Assembly (NCBI RefSeq): GCF_040610475.1
Contig: NZ_JBEXMJ010000006.1
Location: 62,001-126,000, forward strand
Origin: Actinopolymorpha sp. NPDC004070
GTDB taxonomy: Bacteria; Actinomycetota; Actinomycetes; Propionibacteriales; Actinopolymorphaceae
DNA length: 64,000 nt
Direction of reading: 5' to 3'
This document shows, in pieces, positions 45,578 through 56,052 of the stretch. The notes beneath the pieces were generated by a model. That model was not told the origin of the DNA. It saw nothing but the letters and a program-made list of their open reading frames with translations, and ran no database searches. A program made the position numbers and the translations under genes. Positions within the stretch are counted from its first letter, which is position 1; each line of letters opens with the position of its first letter.

Positions 45578-46918
45578 ATGGCCACGTCTTCGCAGCAGAG
45601 AACGGAGACGGCCCCCAAGCCGCCCGCCGGCGCCAGCCGGGCGCGCTACATGGTCTTGTGGATCGCGTTCGCCGGACTGACGCTCAACTACCTCGACCGG
45701 GCGAACCTCGCGGTGGCGCTGCCGTTCATGCAGGACAGCATGCACATCGAGCTCAGCCACGCCCAGCAGGGACTGATCTTCGGAGCGTTCTTCTGGGCGT
45801 ACGACGGGTTCATGCTGCTCGCGGGCTGGTTCGCCGACCGGGCCGGGCCACGGCGGGCCCTGACGTTCGCGGCGGTGTGGTGGTCGATCTTCACCATCCT
45901 CACCTCCCTCGCCCGCGGCTTCTGGTCGCTGTTCGCGGTGCGCTTCCTGCTCGGCGCCGGTGAGAGCCCGGCCTACCCGGCGGCCACGAAGGCCAACTCC
46001 CGCTGGTTTCCCCGGCACGAGCGCGCCTTCGCCGCAGCGGTCGTCGACTCCGGGTCGCGGGTCGGAAACACTCTCGCGCTGCCCATCGTCACCGGTCTGA
46101 TCGCCCTGGTCAGCTGGCACTTCTCGTTCATCGTGCTCGGCGTGGTGGGCGTGATCTGGGCGTGCGTCTGGTACCGCTTCTACCGCGACCCCACCGAGCA
46201 CCCCCGCGCCAACGACCTGGAGCGCGAGTACATCCTGGCCAACGGCGCCCGACTGGACGAGACCGACGACGCCGACGCGCCACAGGTCAAGTGGCGTTCG
46301 CTGTTCCGCTACCGCACGGTGCGCGGGATGATGCTCGGCTTCTTCTGCCTGAACTTCGTCATCTACTTCTTCCTCACGTGGTTCCCGACCTACCTCAAGG
46401 ACGCCCGCGGGATGGACCTGGCACAGATGGGCACGCTCGGCATGGTGCCCGGCATCTGCGCGGTGCTGCTCGGCTGGCTGGCCGGACGGCTCGGTGACCG
46501 GGCGGTCCAGCGGGGTGCCGACGTCACCCGCGTGCGCAAGACGGTCATGGTGGGCGGCCTGCTTGGCGGGGCGGTCATCGTGTTCGCCGCGATGGCGACG
46601 TCGATCTATCTGGCCCTGGTGTTCCTGGCCTTCTCCTACACGAGCCTGGCGGTCGCCGCCACCGGCATCTGGTCGCTGCCCGGCGACGTCGCGCCGAGTT
46701 CCCGGCACGTCGCCTCGATCGGCGGGATCCAGAACTTCGCGTCCAACATCGCCGGCATCATCAGCCCGTACGTCATGGGCGTCCTGCTGGACATGTACGA
46801 GGGCAACTACCTGCCGTCGTTCCTGGTGGCGGCCATCATCGCCGTGATCGGTGCCTTCACCTACGCGTTCATCGTCGGAAAGGCCGAACCGCTGCCCCCG
46901 CTGCCTGCCCGCCGCTGA
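45578..46918 (+). CDS. MFS transporter, anion:cation symporter type (sugar acids)
   Basis: 446 residues, ATG 45578, CGGAGG four bases upstream. It has about 12 helices. Family traits are LTLNYLDRANLAVALPFM, FFWAYDGFMLLAGWFADRAGPR and GAGESPAYPAATKANSRWFP, the pattern of D-galactonate, glucarate and hexuronate importers. It is an H+-coupled importer of a carboxylate, probably a sugar acid. The neighbouring Gfo/Idh gene, and the enolase-SDR-PhyH operon elsewhere, could use such substrates. A terminator follows. Confidence 0.9.
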   Translation: MATSSQQRTETAPKPPAGASRARYMVLWIAFAGLTLNYLDRANLAVALPFMQDSMHIELSHAQQGLIFGAFFWAYDGFMLLAGWFADRAGPRRALTFAAVWWSIFTILTSLARGFWSLFAVRFLLGAGESPAYPAATKANSRWFPRHERAFAAAVVDSGSRVGNTLALPIVTGLIALVSWHFSFIVLGVVGVIWACVWYRFYRDPTEHPRANDLEREYILANGARLDETDDADAPQVKWRSLFRYRTVRGMMLGFFCLNFVIYFFLTWFPTYLKDARGMDLAQMGTLGMVPGICAVLLGWLAGRLGDRAVQRGADVTRVRKTVMVGGLLGGAVIVFAAMATSIYLALVFLAFSYTSLAVAATGIWSLPGDVAPSSRHVASIGGIQNFASNIAGIISPYVMGVLLDMYEGNYLPSFLVAAIIAVIGAFTYAFIVGKAEPLPPLPARR

Positions 46919-46943
46919 GCGGATGGCCGGATGAACCGGATGT

Positions 46944-46973
46944 CCGGACAGGGCCTGCCCGGGCCCTGTCCGG
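46944..46973. terminator. Terminator between convergent MFS and membrane-protein genes
   Basis: CCGGACAGGGC (46944-46954) pairs with GCCCTGTCCGG (46963-46973), an 11-bp stem with an 8-base loop that can pair further. It lies 25 bases after the MFS stop. Confidence 0.85.
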
Positions 46974-47028
46974 TCTCACCGACCGGCCACACCGACCGGC
47001 CCAGCTGACCGCACCGACTGACCGGGCG

Positions 47029-47718
47029 TCAGACCAGTACACCCACCAGGGTGAGGAGTCCGGCGGCCAGCAGCGCCACCGCCCAGATCAGGTCGAGGTT
47101 GATCCAGGCCGTTCGCAGGATGGCAAGGCCGACGAACTGGTAGACCACGAACGCGATCACCGCGCCGACCGCGAGCATGGCCGCGGTGTGCACACCGGCC
47201 GCCAGCAGGCCGTGCACCGCTGCCTCCCCCAGGCCAGCGGTGCGCTGAGCGGAGCCGGCAGCCGAGACCGCCGGCTCCGTTGCCGTGGCGTGCCCCAGGT
47301 GAGGCACCGGACCCGCACGTCCGCCGGAGGCCAGGACGGGTACGAGCATCAGGCCGGCGCCGTGCACCGACGCCATCAGGAACGACCACGACGCCAACTG
47401 CCAGGCGGACAGCCGCATCCCCACCCAGGCGAAGTGACGCTTGGACAGCAGCCGCCACGTTCCCATGCCGACCAGCGCCACACCGCCCGCGACGGCCACC
47501 ACCCGGGTCGTCCAGGTGGACGCACCAACCGTCACCGCCACCGCGACCGCGGCGATCGAGGCGAGGTGTCCGGCACCGATCGGGGCCAGCGAGCGCGCCA
47601 TCGCCCATCGGCTGCGTTCCTGCAGCCCGATCGCCACCGCCAGCAGCCACCCCATGGCGGGGTTGAGTCCGTGGAAGGCGCCGAGGCCTGCCAGGGCCAG
47701 GGTCGTTCCCAGTGTCAT
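47029..47718 (-). CDS. Integral membrane protein of unknown function
   Basis: 229 residues, six or so hydrophobic helices. The N-terminal motif GLGAFHGLNPAMGWLLAVA and the following APIGAGHLASI recall HxxxPxxG-type and GHxxS-type motifs of metal or ion transporters (NicO/HupE-like), but the match is loose. A second motif, ASVHGAGLMLVP, repeats the HG pattern, and a third His lies in LLAAGVHTAAML. Conserved membrane histidines suggest metal handling. It may be co-transcribed with SBP56 upstream (same strand, 150 bases apart). Confidence 0.65.
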   Translation of the reverse strand: MTLGTTLALAGLGAFHGLNPAMGWLLAVAIGLQERSRWAMARSLAPIGAGHLASIAAVAVAVTVGASTWTTRVVAVAGGVALVGMGTWRLLSKRHFAWVGMRLSAWQLASWSFLMASVHGAGLMLVPVLASGGRAGPVPHLGHATATEPAVSAAGSAQRTAGLGEAAVHGLLAAGVHTAAMLAVGAVIAFVVYQFVGLAILRTAWINLDLIWAVALLAAGLLTLVGVLV

Positions 47719-47816
47719 CTGGTCATCGCGACGACGGCGATCAGTGCGGCCCGACGGTCGTCGGCGGCGGCACTCCTCGGCAGGTTCGGCAGCAGGGGCG
47801 GCACCGGAGCAGACAT
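47715..47816 (-). CDS. Possible small ORF overlapping the membrane-protein start
   Basis: A 33-codon frame, MSAPVPPLLP to AALIAVVAMTR, ends in a TGA that overlaps the ATG of the membrane protein (ATGA), the arrangement used for translational coupling elsewhere in this window. ATG 47840 could extend it by eight residues. No clear ribosome site is seen and I know no family, so it may be chance. Confidence 0.25.
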   Translation of the reverse strand: MSAPVPPLLPNLPRSAAADDRRAALIAVVAMTR

Positions 47817-47867
47817 CGGGGACGGCATCACAGCAGGCATCGACTCAGGCACCGGAACAGGCCGTCA

Positions 47868-49271
47868 TCAGGGGAAGCAGTAGGAGTCCGACGAGGCGTC
47901 GCCGCCCTGCAGCCGGATCTGGTGCACCCGGCGGCCCCGGAAGTCCGAGTCGTGCGGGAAGAACCGCTCGTCCGGGGTCAGCCCACCGGTGCGCGGGTCG
48001 ACGTCGAGCTTGGCCACCCAGGCGCCCACGCCGTCGGGATAGAACTGGTCGTCCCACGCGCCGTAGAGGGAGTTCGAGACGTACACCCGGGCGCCGTCGC
48101 GGCTGACCTCCACCATCTGCGGACCGCCGGACAGCGCGAGTTCCGGCGCGGCGGGATGTGGCGTACGCCGGACGACACCTCCGAGCCGGACCGATCCCGT
48201 CTTCCGCGGATGCTCGGGGTCGGTGACGTCGTACTGCAGCAACTCCCCCGTCCCCCAGGCCGAGACGTACAGGAACCGGTCGTCGACCGACAGGTCGATG
48301 TCGGTCACGAGCGGCGGCACCGCACCGAACGGCTGCAGGGCGGGCGGCAGGTCGGCTGCGTCCGCCGGCTCGGCCGGGATCTCGATCACCTTCCGCACCG
48401 CGAACGCAGAACCTTCACGCGTCCACAGCCAGACCGACGCGGACAGGTCCTCCGTGCTCACCACCACGCCGACGAAGCCGTACTGCTTCCTCGGGTCGTG
48501 GGCGGGCCGCAGCTCCAGCGCCATCTGGTGCTGCGCGCCGAGGTCGACGGTCTGGATGTTGCGTCGTCTGCGCAGGTCCCAGAAGTGCAGCCGATGGCCG
48601 TACTTGTTGGCCAGCAGGAGCTCGGGAACCACGCCGTTCTCGATCATCGACGGCGTGCCCCACTCACTGGTCACCGCGACGTCGTGGCCGATGTGCCACC
48701 ACAGGTCGTAGGCGAGGTACTGGTCGCCGCGGTCGGACTCCCAGGGCCCACGCACCTCGAACGTGGTGTGGTCCAGGATCGCGACCCCGCCCGGCCCCTC
48801 CTCGCCGTGGCCGCCGAGCGCGGACACGTAGATGCCCTCCGGCCCGCAGTGGATGGTGTGGGGGCGGGAGTAACCGGCCCGCTTGCCGAGTTCGTCGGCC
48901 TCCAGCACCTTGACGACTCGCGGGCTGGTCGGGTCGTCGCGGGTGTCGATGACGTAGATCCGGGACGAGCGGATTCCGGGGACGATGAGATAGCGGCGTT
49001 CGACGTGGGGGTGCGCCGCCGTCGGGCACAGCGCGCTGCTGCAAGCGTTCCAGCCGAAGTGGTGCACCTCGTCCCCGAGGTTCGGCAGCTCCGTCCAGCC
49101 GACCACCTCGCCGTAGGTGGCGGAGGTCTCGTCGACGTCGAGCACGGCCAGCGCGTCGGGCTTGTCGGCCGGACGGGCGAACGCCGCGACGTAGGCGAGC
49201 TTCTCCACCGGTGCGGCGGCCGCGTCACGCGGCGAGGGATAGAACGTCGGGTCCGGGGTGAACCGCGGCAC
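47868..49271 (-). CDS. Selenium-binding protein SBP56 / methanethiol oxidase family
   Basis: 467 residues from GTG 49271, which has AGGAG eight bases upstream; GTG 49280 would put the site against the codon. The family N terminus PDPTFYPSPRDA is followed by VHHFGWNACSSALCPTAAHP, the copper/selenium-linked Cys-His block, then RPHTIHCGPEGIYVSALGG, WWHIGHDVAVTSEWGTPSM and the C-terminal HQIRLQGGDASSDSYCF. The fold is a seven-bladed propeller. Bacterial members include methanethiol oxidase (MtoX), a copper enzyme oxidising methanethiol; this activity here is inferred from family. Confidence 0.93.
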   Translation of the reverse strand: MPRFTPDPTFYPSPRDAAAAPVEKLAYVAAFARPADKPDALAVLDVDETSATYGEVVGWTELPNLGDEVHHFGWNACSSALCPTAAHPHVERRYLIVPGIRSSRIYVIDTRDDPTSPRVVKVLEADELGKRAGYSRPHTIHCGPEGIYVSALGGHGEEGPGGVAILDHTTFEVRGPWESDRGDQYLAYDLWWHIGHDVAVTSEWGTPSMIENGVVPELLLANKYGHRLHFWDLRRRRNIQTVDLGAQHQMALELRPAHDPRKQYGFVGVVVSTEDLSASVWLWTREGSAFAVRKVIEIPAEPADAADLPPALQPFGAVPPLVTDIDLSVDDRFLYVSAWGTGELLQYDVTDPEHPRKTGSVRLGGVVRRTPHPAAPELALSGGPQMVEVSRDGARVYVSNSLYGAWDDQFYPDGVGAWVAKLDVDPRTGGLTPDERFFPHDSDFRGRRVHQIRLQGGDASSDSYCFP

Positions 49272-49439
49272 GTCGACCACTCCTGTCGGACGAGACAGAC
49301 AAACGAGGCGCAGACAAACGCGTCGGACCAGCGAGCCGTGACAGCGAGGTGGAACAGCGCCCGTCCCGACTCCGGCGACCCGGCAACCTTGTCACGCCGC
49401 GCGACCGCCGGGCAACAGTCGCCACGGCGTGACCCGGGC

Positions 49440-50084
49440 TCACTTCTCCAGGTGGCCCCAGCTGTCCCAGTAGGTGATCTCCTCGACCGGGCGGCGCTTC
49501 GCCGGCTTGAAGTCGGCGCCGATGGTGTAGGCGACCGGCAGCAGGGCGGCCTGGGTGACGTCGGGCGGAATGCCAAGCAGCTCCGCGGTCTCCTCCTCGT
49601 GGGCGAGGTGGAACGACGTCCACGCCGAGCCGAGGCCGCGCGAGCGCAGCGCGAGCTGGAAGCTCCAGATGGCCGGGTGGATCGAGCCGAAGAAGCCGGC
49701 GGCGTGCCGGACGTCGGTGATGCGCCCCTCGATGCACGGGATGACCAGCGCGGGGACCCGGTCGATGACCTCCATGAGGTAGCGAGCCGAATCCTGCACG
49801 CGGTCCTGCTGGGCGCCGCGCGACTCCGCCTGGCCGACGGCGCGCATGTAGGCGGCGCCGCCGGAGCGGTAGAGCTCGCCCAGCCGGGCGCGCTTGTCCT
49901 GGTCCGTCACGATCACCCAGCGCCAGCCCTGCTGGTTGCTGCCGGTCGGCGCCTGGATCGCGAGCCGGAGACAGTCCAGCAGCACCTCCCGCGGCACCGG
50001 GCGGTCGAGGTCGAGTCGCCTGCGGACCGCCCGGGTGGTGGTGAGCAGGTGGTCGGTGGCCTGGGTGTCGATGGGTGCAGACAT
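49440..50084 (-). CDS. Nitroreductase-family oxidoreductase
   Basis: 214 residues from ATG 50084; the open frame to 50108 lacks support. FMN-binding motifs are TTTRAVRRRLDLDRPVP, APTGSNQQGWRWVIV (the classic APSgxNxQpW region), IHPAIWSFQLALRSRGLGSAW and LPVAYTIGADFKPAKRRPVEE. It is an NAD(P)H-dependent FMN enzyme acting on nitro groups, quinones or enones; the substrate is unknown. Confidence 0.9.
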   Translation of the reverse strand: MSAPIDTQATDHLLTTTRAVRRRLDLDRPVPREVLLDCLRLAIQAPTGSNQQGWRWVIVTDQDKRARLGELYRSGGAAYMRAVGQAESRGAQQDRVQDSARYLMEVIDRVPALVIPCIEGRITDVRHAAGFFGSIHPAIWSFQLALRSRGLGSAWTSFHLAHEEETAELLGIPPDVTQAALLPVAYTIGADFKPAKRRPVEEITYWDSWGHLEK

Positions 50085-50169
50085 GCGTTCGACCCTACCG
50101 ACGGCCAAGTGATCGTCCGGCCCCGCGCCGTGGTGGCGCGGCGCCCGGCCGGACGTGCCTCCCGCCTTC

Positions 50170-53319
<3,150 letters not shown>

Positions 53320-53760
53320 GTGGCGGTTCCGTCCTCGGCAGCGGGATTGGTGGTCTGTGGTCGGTCTGTGATCGATCGGGGTCTGTCTGGCGTGCGTGCC
53401 GGTGATCGAATCAGCAGGTCAGCGGACCGGTGCGGGCCTCGGCCGGCCGGTCGGTGAGTGGGTTTTGTCAAGGCTTGGCCATGCTAGCCCCGCCCACCGA
53501 CAAGTCCTCCGACAAGCCCTCGCGGCCGCCTCGTTCCGTCACACGCGCTCACCCCGAGTCTTCCTCGCCTGGCCATGTGCGGCCACACGGGGCCGGTATC
53601 CCCCTCCGGGTTGGACTTGCCCCCGGCGCACCCCGAAAGAATGGTCGGAACCGCAAAATAACCGCCGAGGCGTCGCATCGGTTCCGATCACCGTCAACCG
53701 GGTCGAAGATCCGGTTCGTGCCCGGCTCGGCCTGCTCGTCCCCGTACAGAATGGGTTTCG
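53320..53760. other. Intergenic region between uvrA and a Gfo/Idh gene
   Basis: 441 bases with no gene I can support. GGTCTGT occurs three times near the uvrA start (53352, 53363 and 53380). A lower-GC patch with TTGTCA and TTGGCC lies around 53465-53490. Frames in both directions lack family similarity. Confidence 0.5.
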
Positions 53761-54762
53761 ATGATTCGTATCGCCATGCTCAGCTTCTGGCACGTCCACG
53801 CCCTCGGCTACGCCCGCCAGGCCCAGGAACACCCGGGCACGGAGATCGTGGCCGCCTGGGACGAGGACCCGGCACGCGGCCGGGCCGAGGCGGACAAGCT
53901 GGGTGTCCCCTTCCACGAGAACCTCGCCGACGTCCTCGCCCGCGACGACGTGGACGCGGTGATCGTGGACACGCCGACCAACATCCACCCCGAGGTGATC
54001 AGCGCCGCCGCGCGGGCCGGCAAGCACATCTTCACCGAGAAGGTGCTCGCCCTCACCGTTCGCGAGTGCAACGAGATCCTCGCCGAGGTCGACAAGGCGG
54101 GCGTGGCGCTGATCCTCTCGCTGCCCAGGCTCTACCACGGCTACACCAAGGCGATCCAGGAGGTGCTGGACGGAGGCCACCTCGGTGACCTCGCGGTCGT
54201 CCGCACCCGGCTCTCCCACGGCGGCGCGGTCGGCGAGGGCTGGCTGCCGGAGCACTTCTACGACCCCGAGCAGTGCGGCGGCGGCGCGCTGATCGACCTC
54301 GGTTGCCACCCGATGTACCTCACCCGGCTGTTCCTCGGCGCCATGCCGGAGTCGGTGAGCGCGAGCTACGGCCACGTCACCGGACGCCAGGTCGAGGACA
54401 ACGCGGTCGCCGTGCTCCGCTACCCGAGCGGCGCGCTCGGCGTCGTCGAGGCCGGCTTCGCCACGACGTACTCCCCCTTCAGCATCGAGATCCACGGTAC
54501 GAAGGGCAGCTTGCTGTTCGGTACGCCCGACCAGAAGCTGCTGGTGCGCAGCCCCGGGCACGAGGGCGGCGAGAAGTGGGTCGAGCTTCCCGTCCCCGAC
54601 AACGAGCCGGACGCGTTCGAGCAGTGGGTCCGGCACATCGGCGAGGGCACCCGGCCGACCGCCAACGTCGAGATGGGCGTGGACCTCACCCGGCTGATGG
54701 AGGCCGCGAACCACTCGGTCGCCGTCGACGGGCCGGTACGCATCGACAGCGTGACCGGCTGA
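53761..54762 (+). CDS. Gfo/Idh/MocA-family oxidoreductase (divergent nucleotide motif)
   Basis: 333 residues. The N terminus IRIAMLSFWHVHALGYARQA replaces the usual GxGxxG with SFWHVHA. The EKP motif reads FTEKVLALT. The C-terminal domain keeps GGGALIDLGCHPMYLTRLFLG with the catalytic-type His. This subfamily appears in sugar-utilisation loci. Loss of the canonical Gly motif raises the question of whether NAD(P) is bound in the normal way. The second Gfo/Idh gene follows after 184 bases containing a CCGGACG/CGTCCGG dyad (54809-54824). Confidence 0.88.
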   Translation: MIRIAMLSFWHVHALGYARQAQEHPGTEIVAAWDEDPARGRAEADKLGVPFHENLADVLARDDVDAVIVDTPTNIHPEVISAAARAGKHIFTEKVLALTVRECNEILAEVDKAGVALILSLPRLYHGYTKAIQEVLDGGHLGDLAVVRTRLSHGGAVGEGWLPEHFYDPEQCGGGALIDLGCHPMYLTRLFLGAMPESVSASYGHVTGRQVEDNAVAVLRYPSGALGVVEAGFATTYSPFSIEIHGTKGSLLFGTPDQKLLVRSPGHEGGEKWVELPVPDNEPDAFEQWVRHIGEGTRPTANVEMGVDLTRLMEAANHSVAVDGPVRIDSVTG

Positions 54763-54946
54763 GCATCGTACGACCTGACCAGACCCCCCCACCTGACCCC
54801 GAGCTGACCCGGACGACCGTCCGGACGAGCGGAGATCGGCAACGTCGCCGAGATCCCGTACATCCTGACCGCCGGAGACCCTGTGGCACCTCCGACCGGC
54901 CGGGACCGCGCGTCAACCCGCAGTTGCTACCAGGAGGATCTCCCCA

Positions 54947-55942
54947 ATGACCGTGAACGTCGGGCTCATCGGCTGTGGCGGCATCTCCAACCCGCACGTC
55001 CGTGGCTACCTCGAAATCCCCGACCGGGCGAAGGTGACCGCGGTCGCCGACGTGGTCGAGGAGAACGCCCGCACCCGCGCCGAGCAGGTGGGCGGCGCGC
55101 AGGTCTTCTCCGACTACCGCGACCTGATCGCCACCGCGGGTGTCGACGCGGTCGACATCTGCCTCCCGCACCACCTGCACGCGGACGCGATCCTTGCCGC
55201 CGCCGAGGCCGGCAAGCACATCCTGTGCGAGAAGCCGCTGTGCATCACCACCGACGAGGCCGCCAAGATCACCCAGGCGGTCAAGGCCAACGGCGTGACA
55301 CTCATGTGCGCGCACAACCAGTTGTTCATGCCGCCGGTGGCGAAGGCCCGCGAGCTCATCCAGAGCGGTGCGCTCGGCAAGGTCTACGAGCTGCGGACCA
55401 CCGACAGCTTCTTCAACCGCGGCCTGAACGCCGACATGGGCTGGCGCGGCAGCCTGCAGACCGCCGGTGGCGGTGAGCTGATCGACACCGGCTACCACCC
55501 GACGTACCTCCTGCTCCACCTGGCCACCGCCGAGCCGTCGGAGGTCGTGGCGATGACCAGCCGGCACCGGCTGGAGATGGAGGGCGAGGACTCCGCCCAG
55601 GTCATGGTGCGCTTCGCCGACGGCAGCGTGGGGACCATCGTCACCAGCTGGGCCTACCAGCCGGCGGCGGTGACCGAGAAGTTCTCCGTGGTGGCGGAGA
55701 AGGGCACGCTGTGGAGCGACGGCAGGACCCTGAACCACCGCACCATCGACGGCCAGCTCACGACGGTGGAGTTCCCGGAGGTGCACGCGTTCTCCGCGGA
55801 GATCGCCGACTTCATCACCTGCGTCACCGACAAGCGCCGGCCGATCAACACCGAGGTCGAGGGTGTGCACGTGCTGAAGGTCATCCTCGGCGCGTACGCC
55901 TCGGTGAAGGAGAAGCGGGTCGTCACCCTCGCCGACCTGTGA
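54947..55942 (+). CDS. Gfo/Idh/MocA-family oxidoreductase
   Basis: 331 residues with AGGAGG about ten bases upstream of the ATG. It has the canonical N terminus VNVGLIGCGGISNPHVRGYL, HILCEKPLCITTDEA (EKP motif) and GGGELIDTGYHPTYLLLHLA. NAD(P)-dependent dehydrogenase of a sugar or inositol-like substrate, not identifiable here. It is paired in tandem with the divergent Gfo/Idh protein upstream, so the two may act on successive intermediates. A strong terminator follows. Confidence 0.92.
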   Translation: MTVNVGLIGCGGISNPHVRGYLEIPDRAKVTAVADVVEENARTRAEQVGGAQVFSDYRDLIATAGVDAVDICLPHHLHADAILAAAEAGKHILCEKPLCITTDEAAKITQAVKANGVTLMCAHNQLFMPPVAKARELIQSGALGKVYELRTTDSFFNRGLNADMGWRGSLQTAGGGELIDTGYHPTYLLLHLATAEPSEVVAMTSRHRLEMEGEDSAQVMVRFADGSVGTIVTSWAYQPAAVTEKFSVVAEKGTLWSDGRTLNHRTIDGQLTTVEFPEVHAFSAEIADFITCVTDKRRPINTEVEGVHVLKVILGAYASVKEKRVVTLADL

Positions 55943-55980
55943 TCTGAACGGCGTACCGAGGTACGCGACGTAGAACCGAA

Positions 55981-56017
55981 CGAGGCCCGGCCCGCGCGAG
56001 CGCGGTGCCGGGCCTCG
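55981..56017. terminator. Strong bidirectional terminator
   Basis: CGAGGCCCGGC (55981-55991) pairs with GCCGGGCCTCG (56007-56017). The loop contains a second stem, CCGCG-CGAG-CGCGG. It separates the convergent Gfo/Idh and Pat-like genes. Confidence 0.9.
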
Positions 56018-56052
56018 TCGCGTCCGGAACCCGTAACCGGGCCTCCCCGGCG

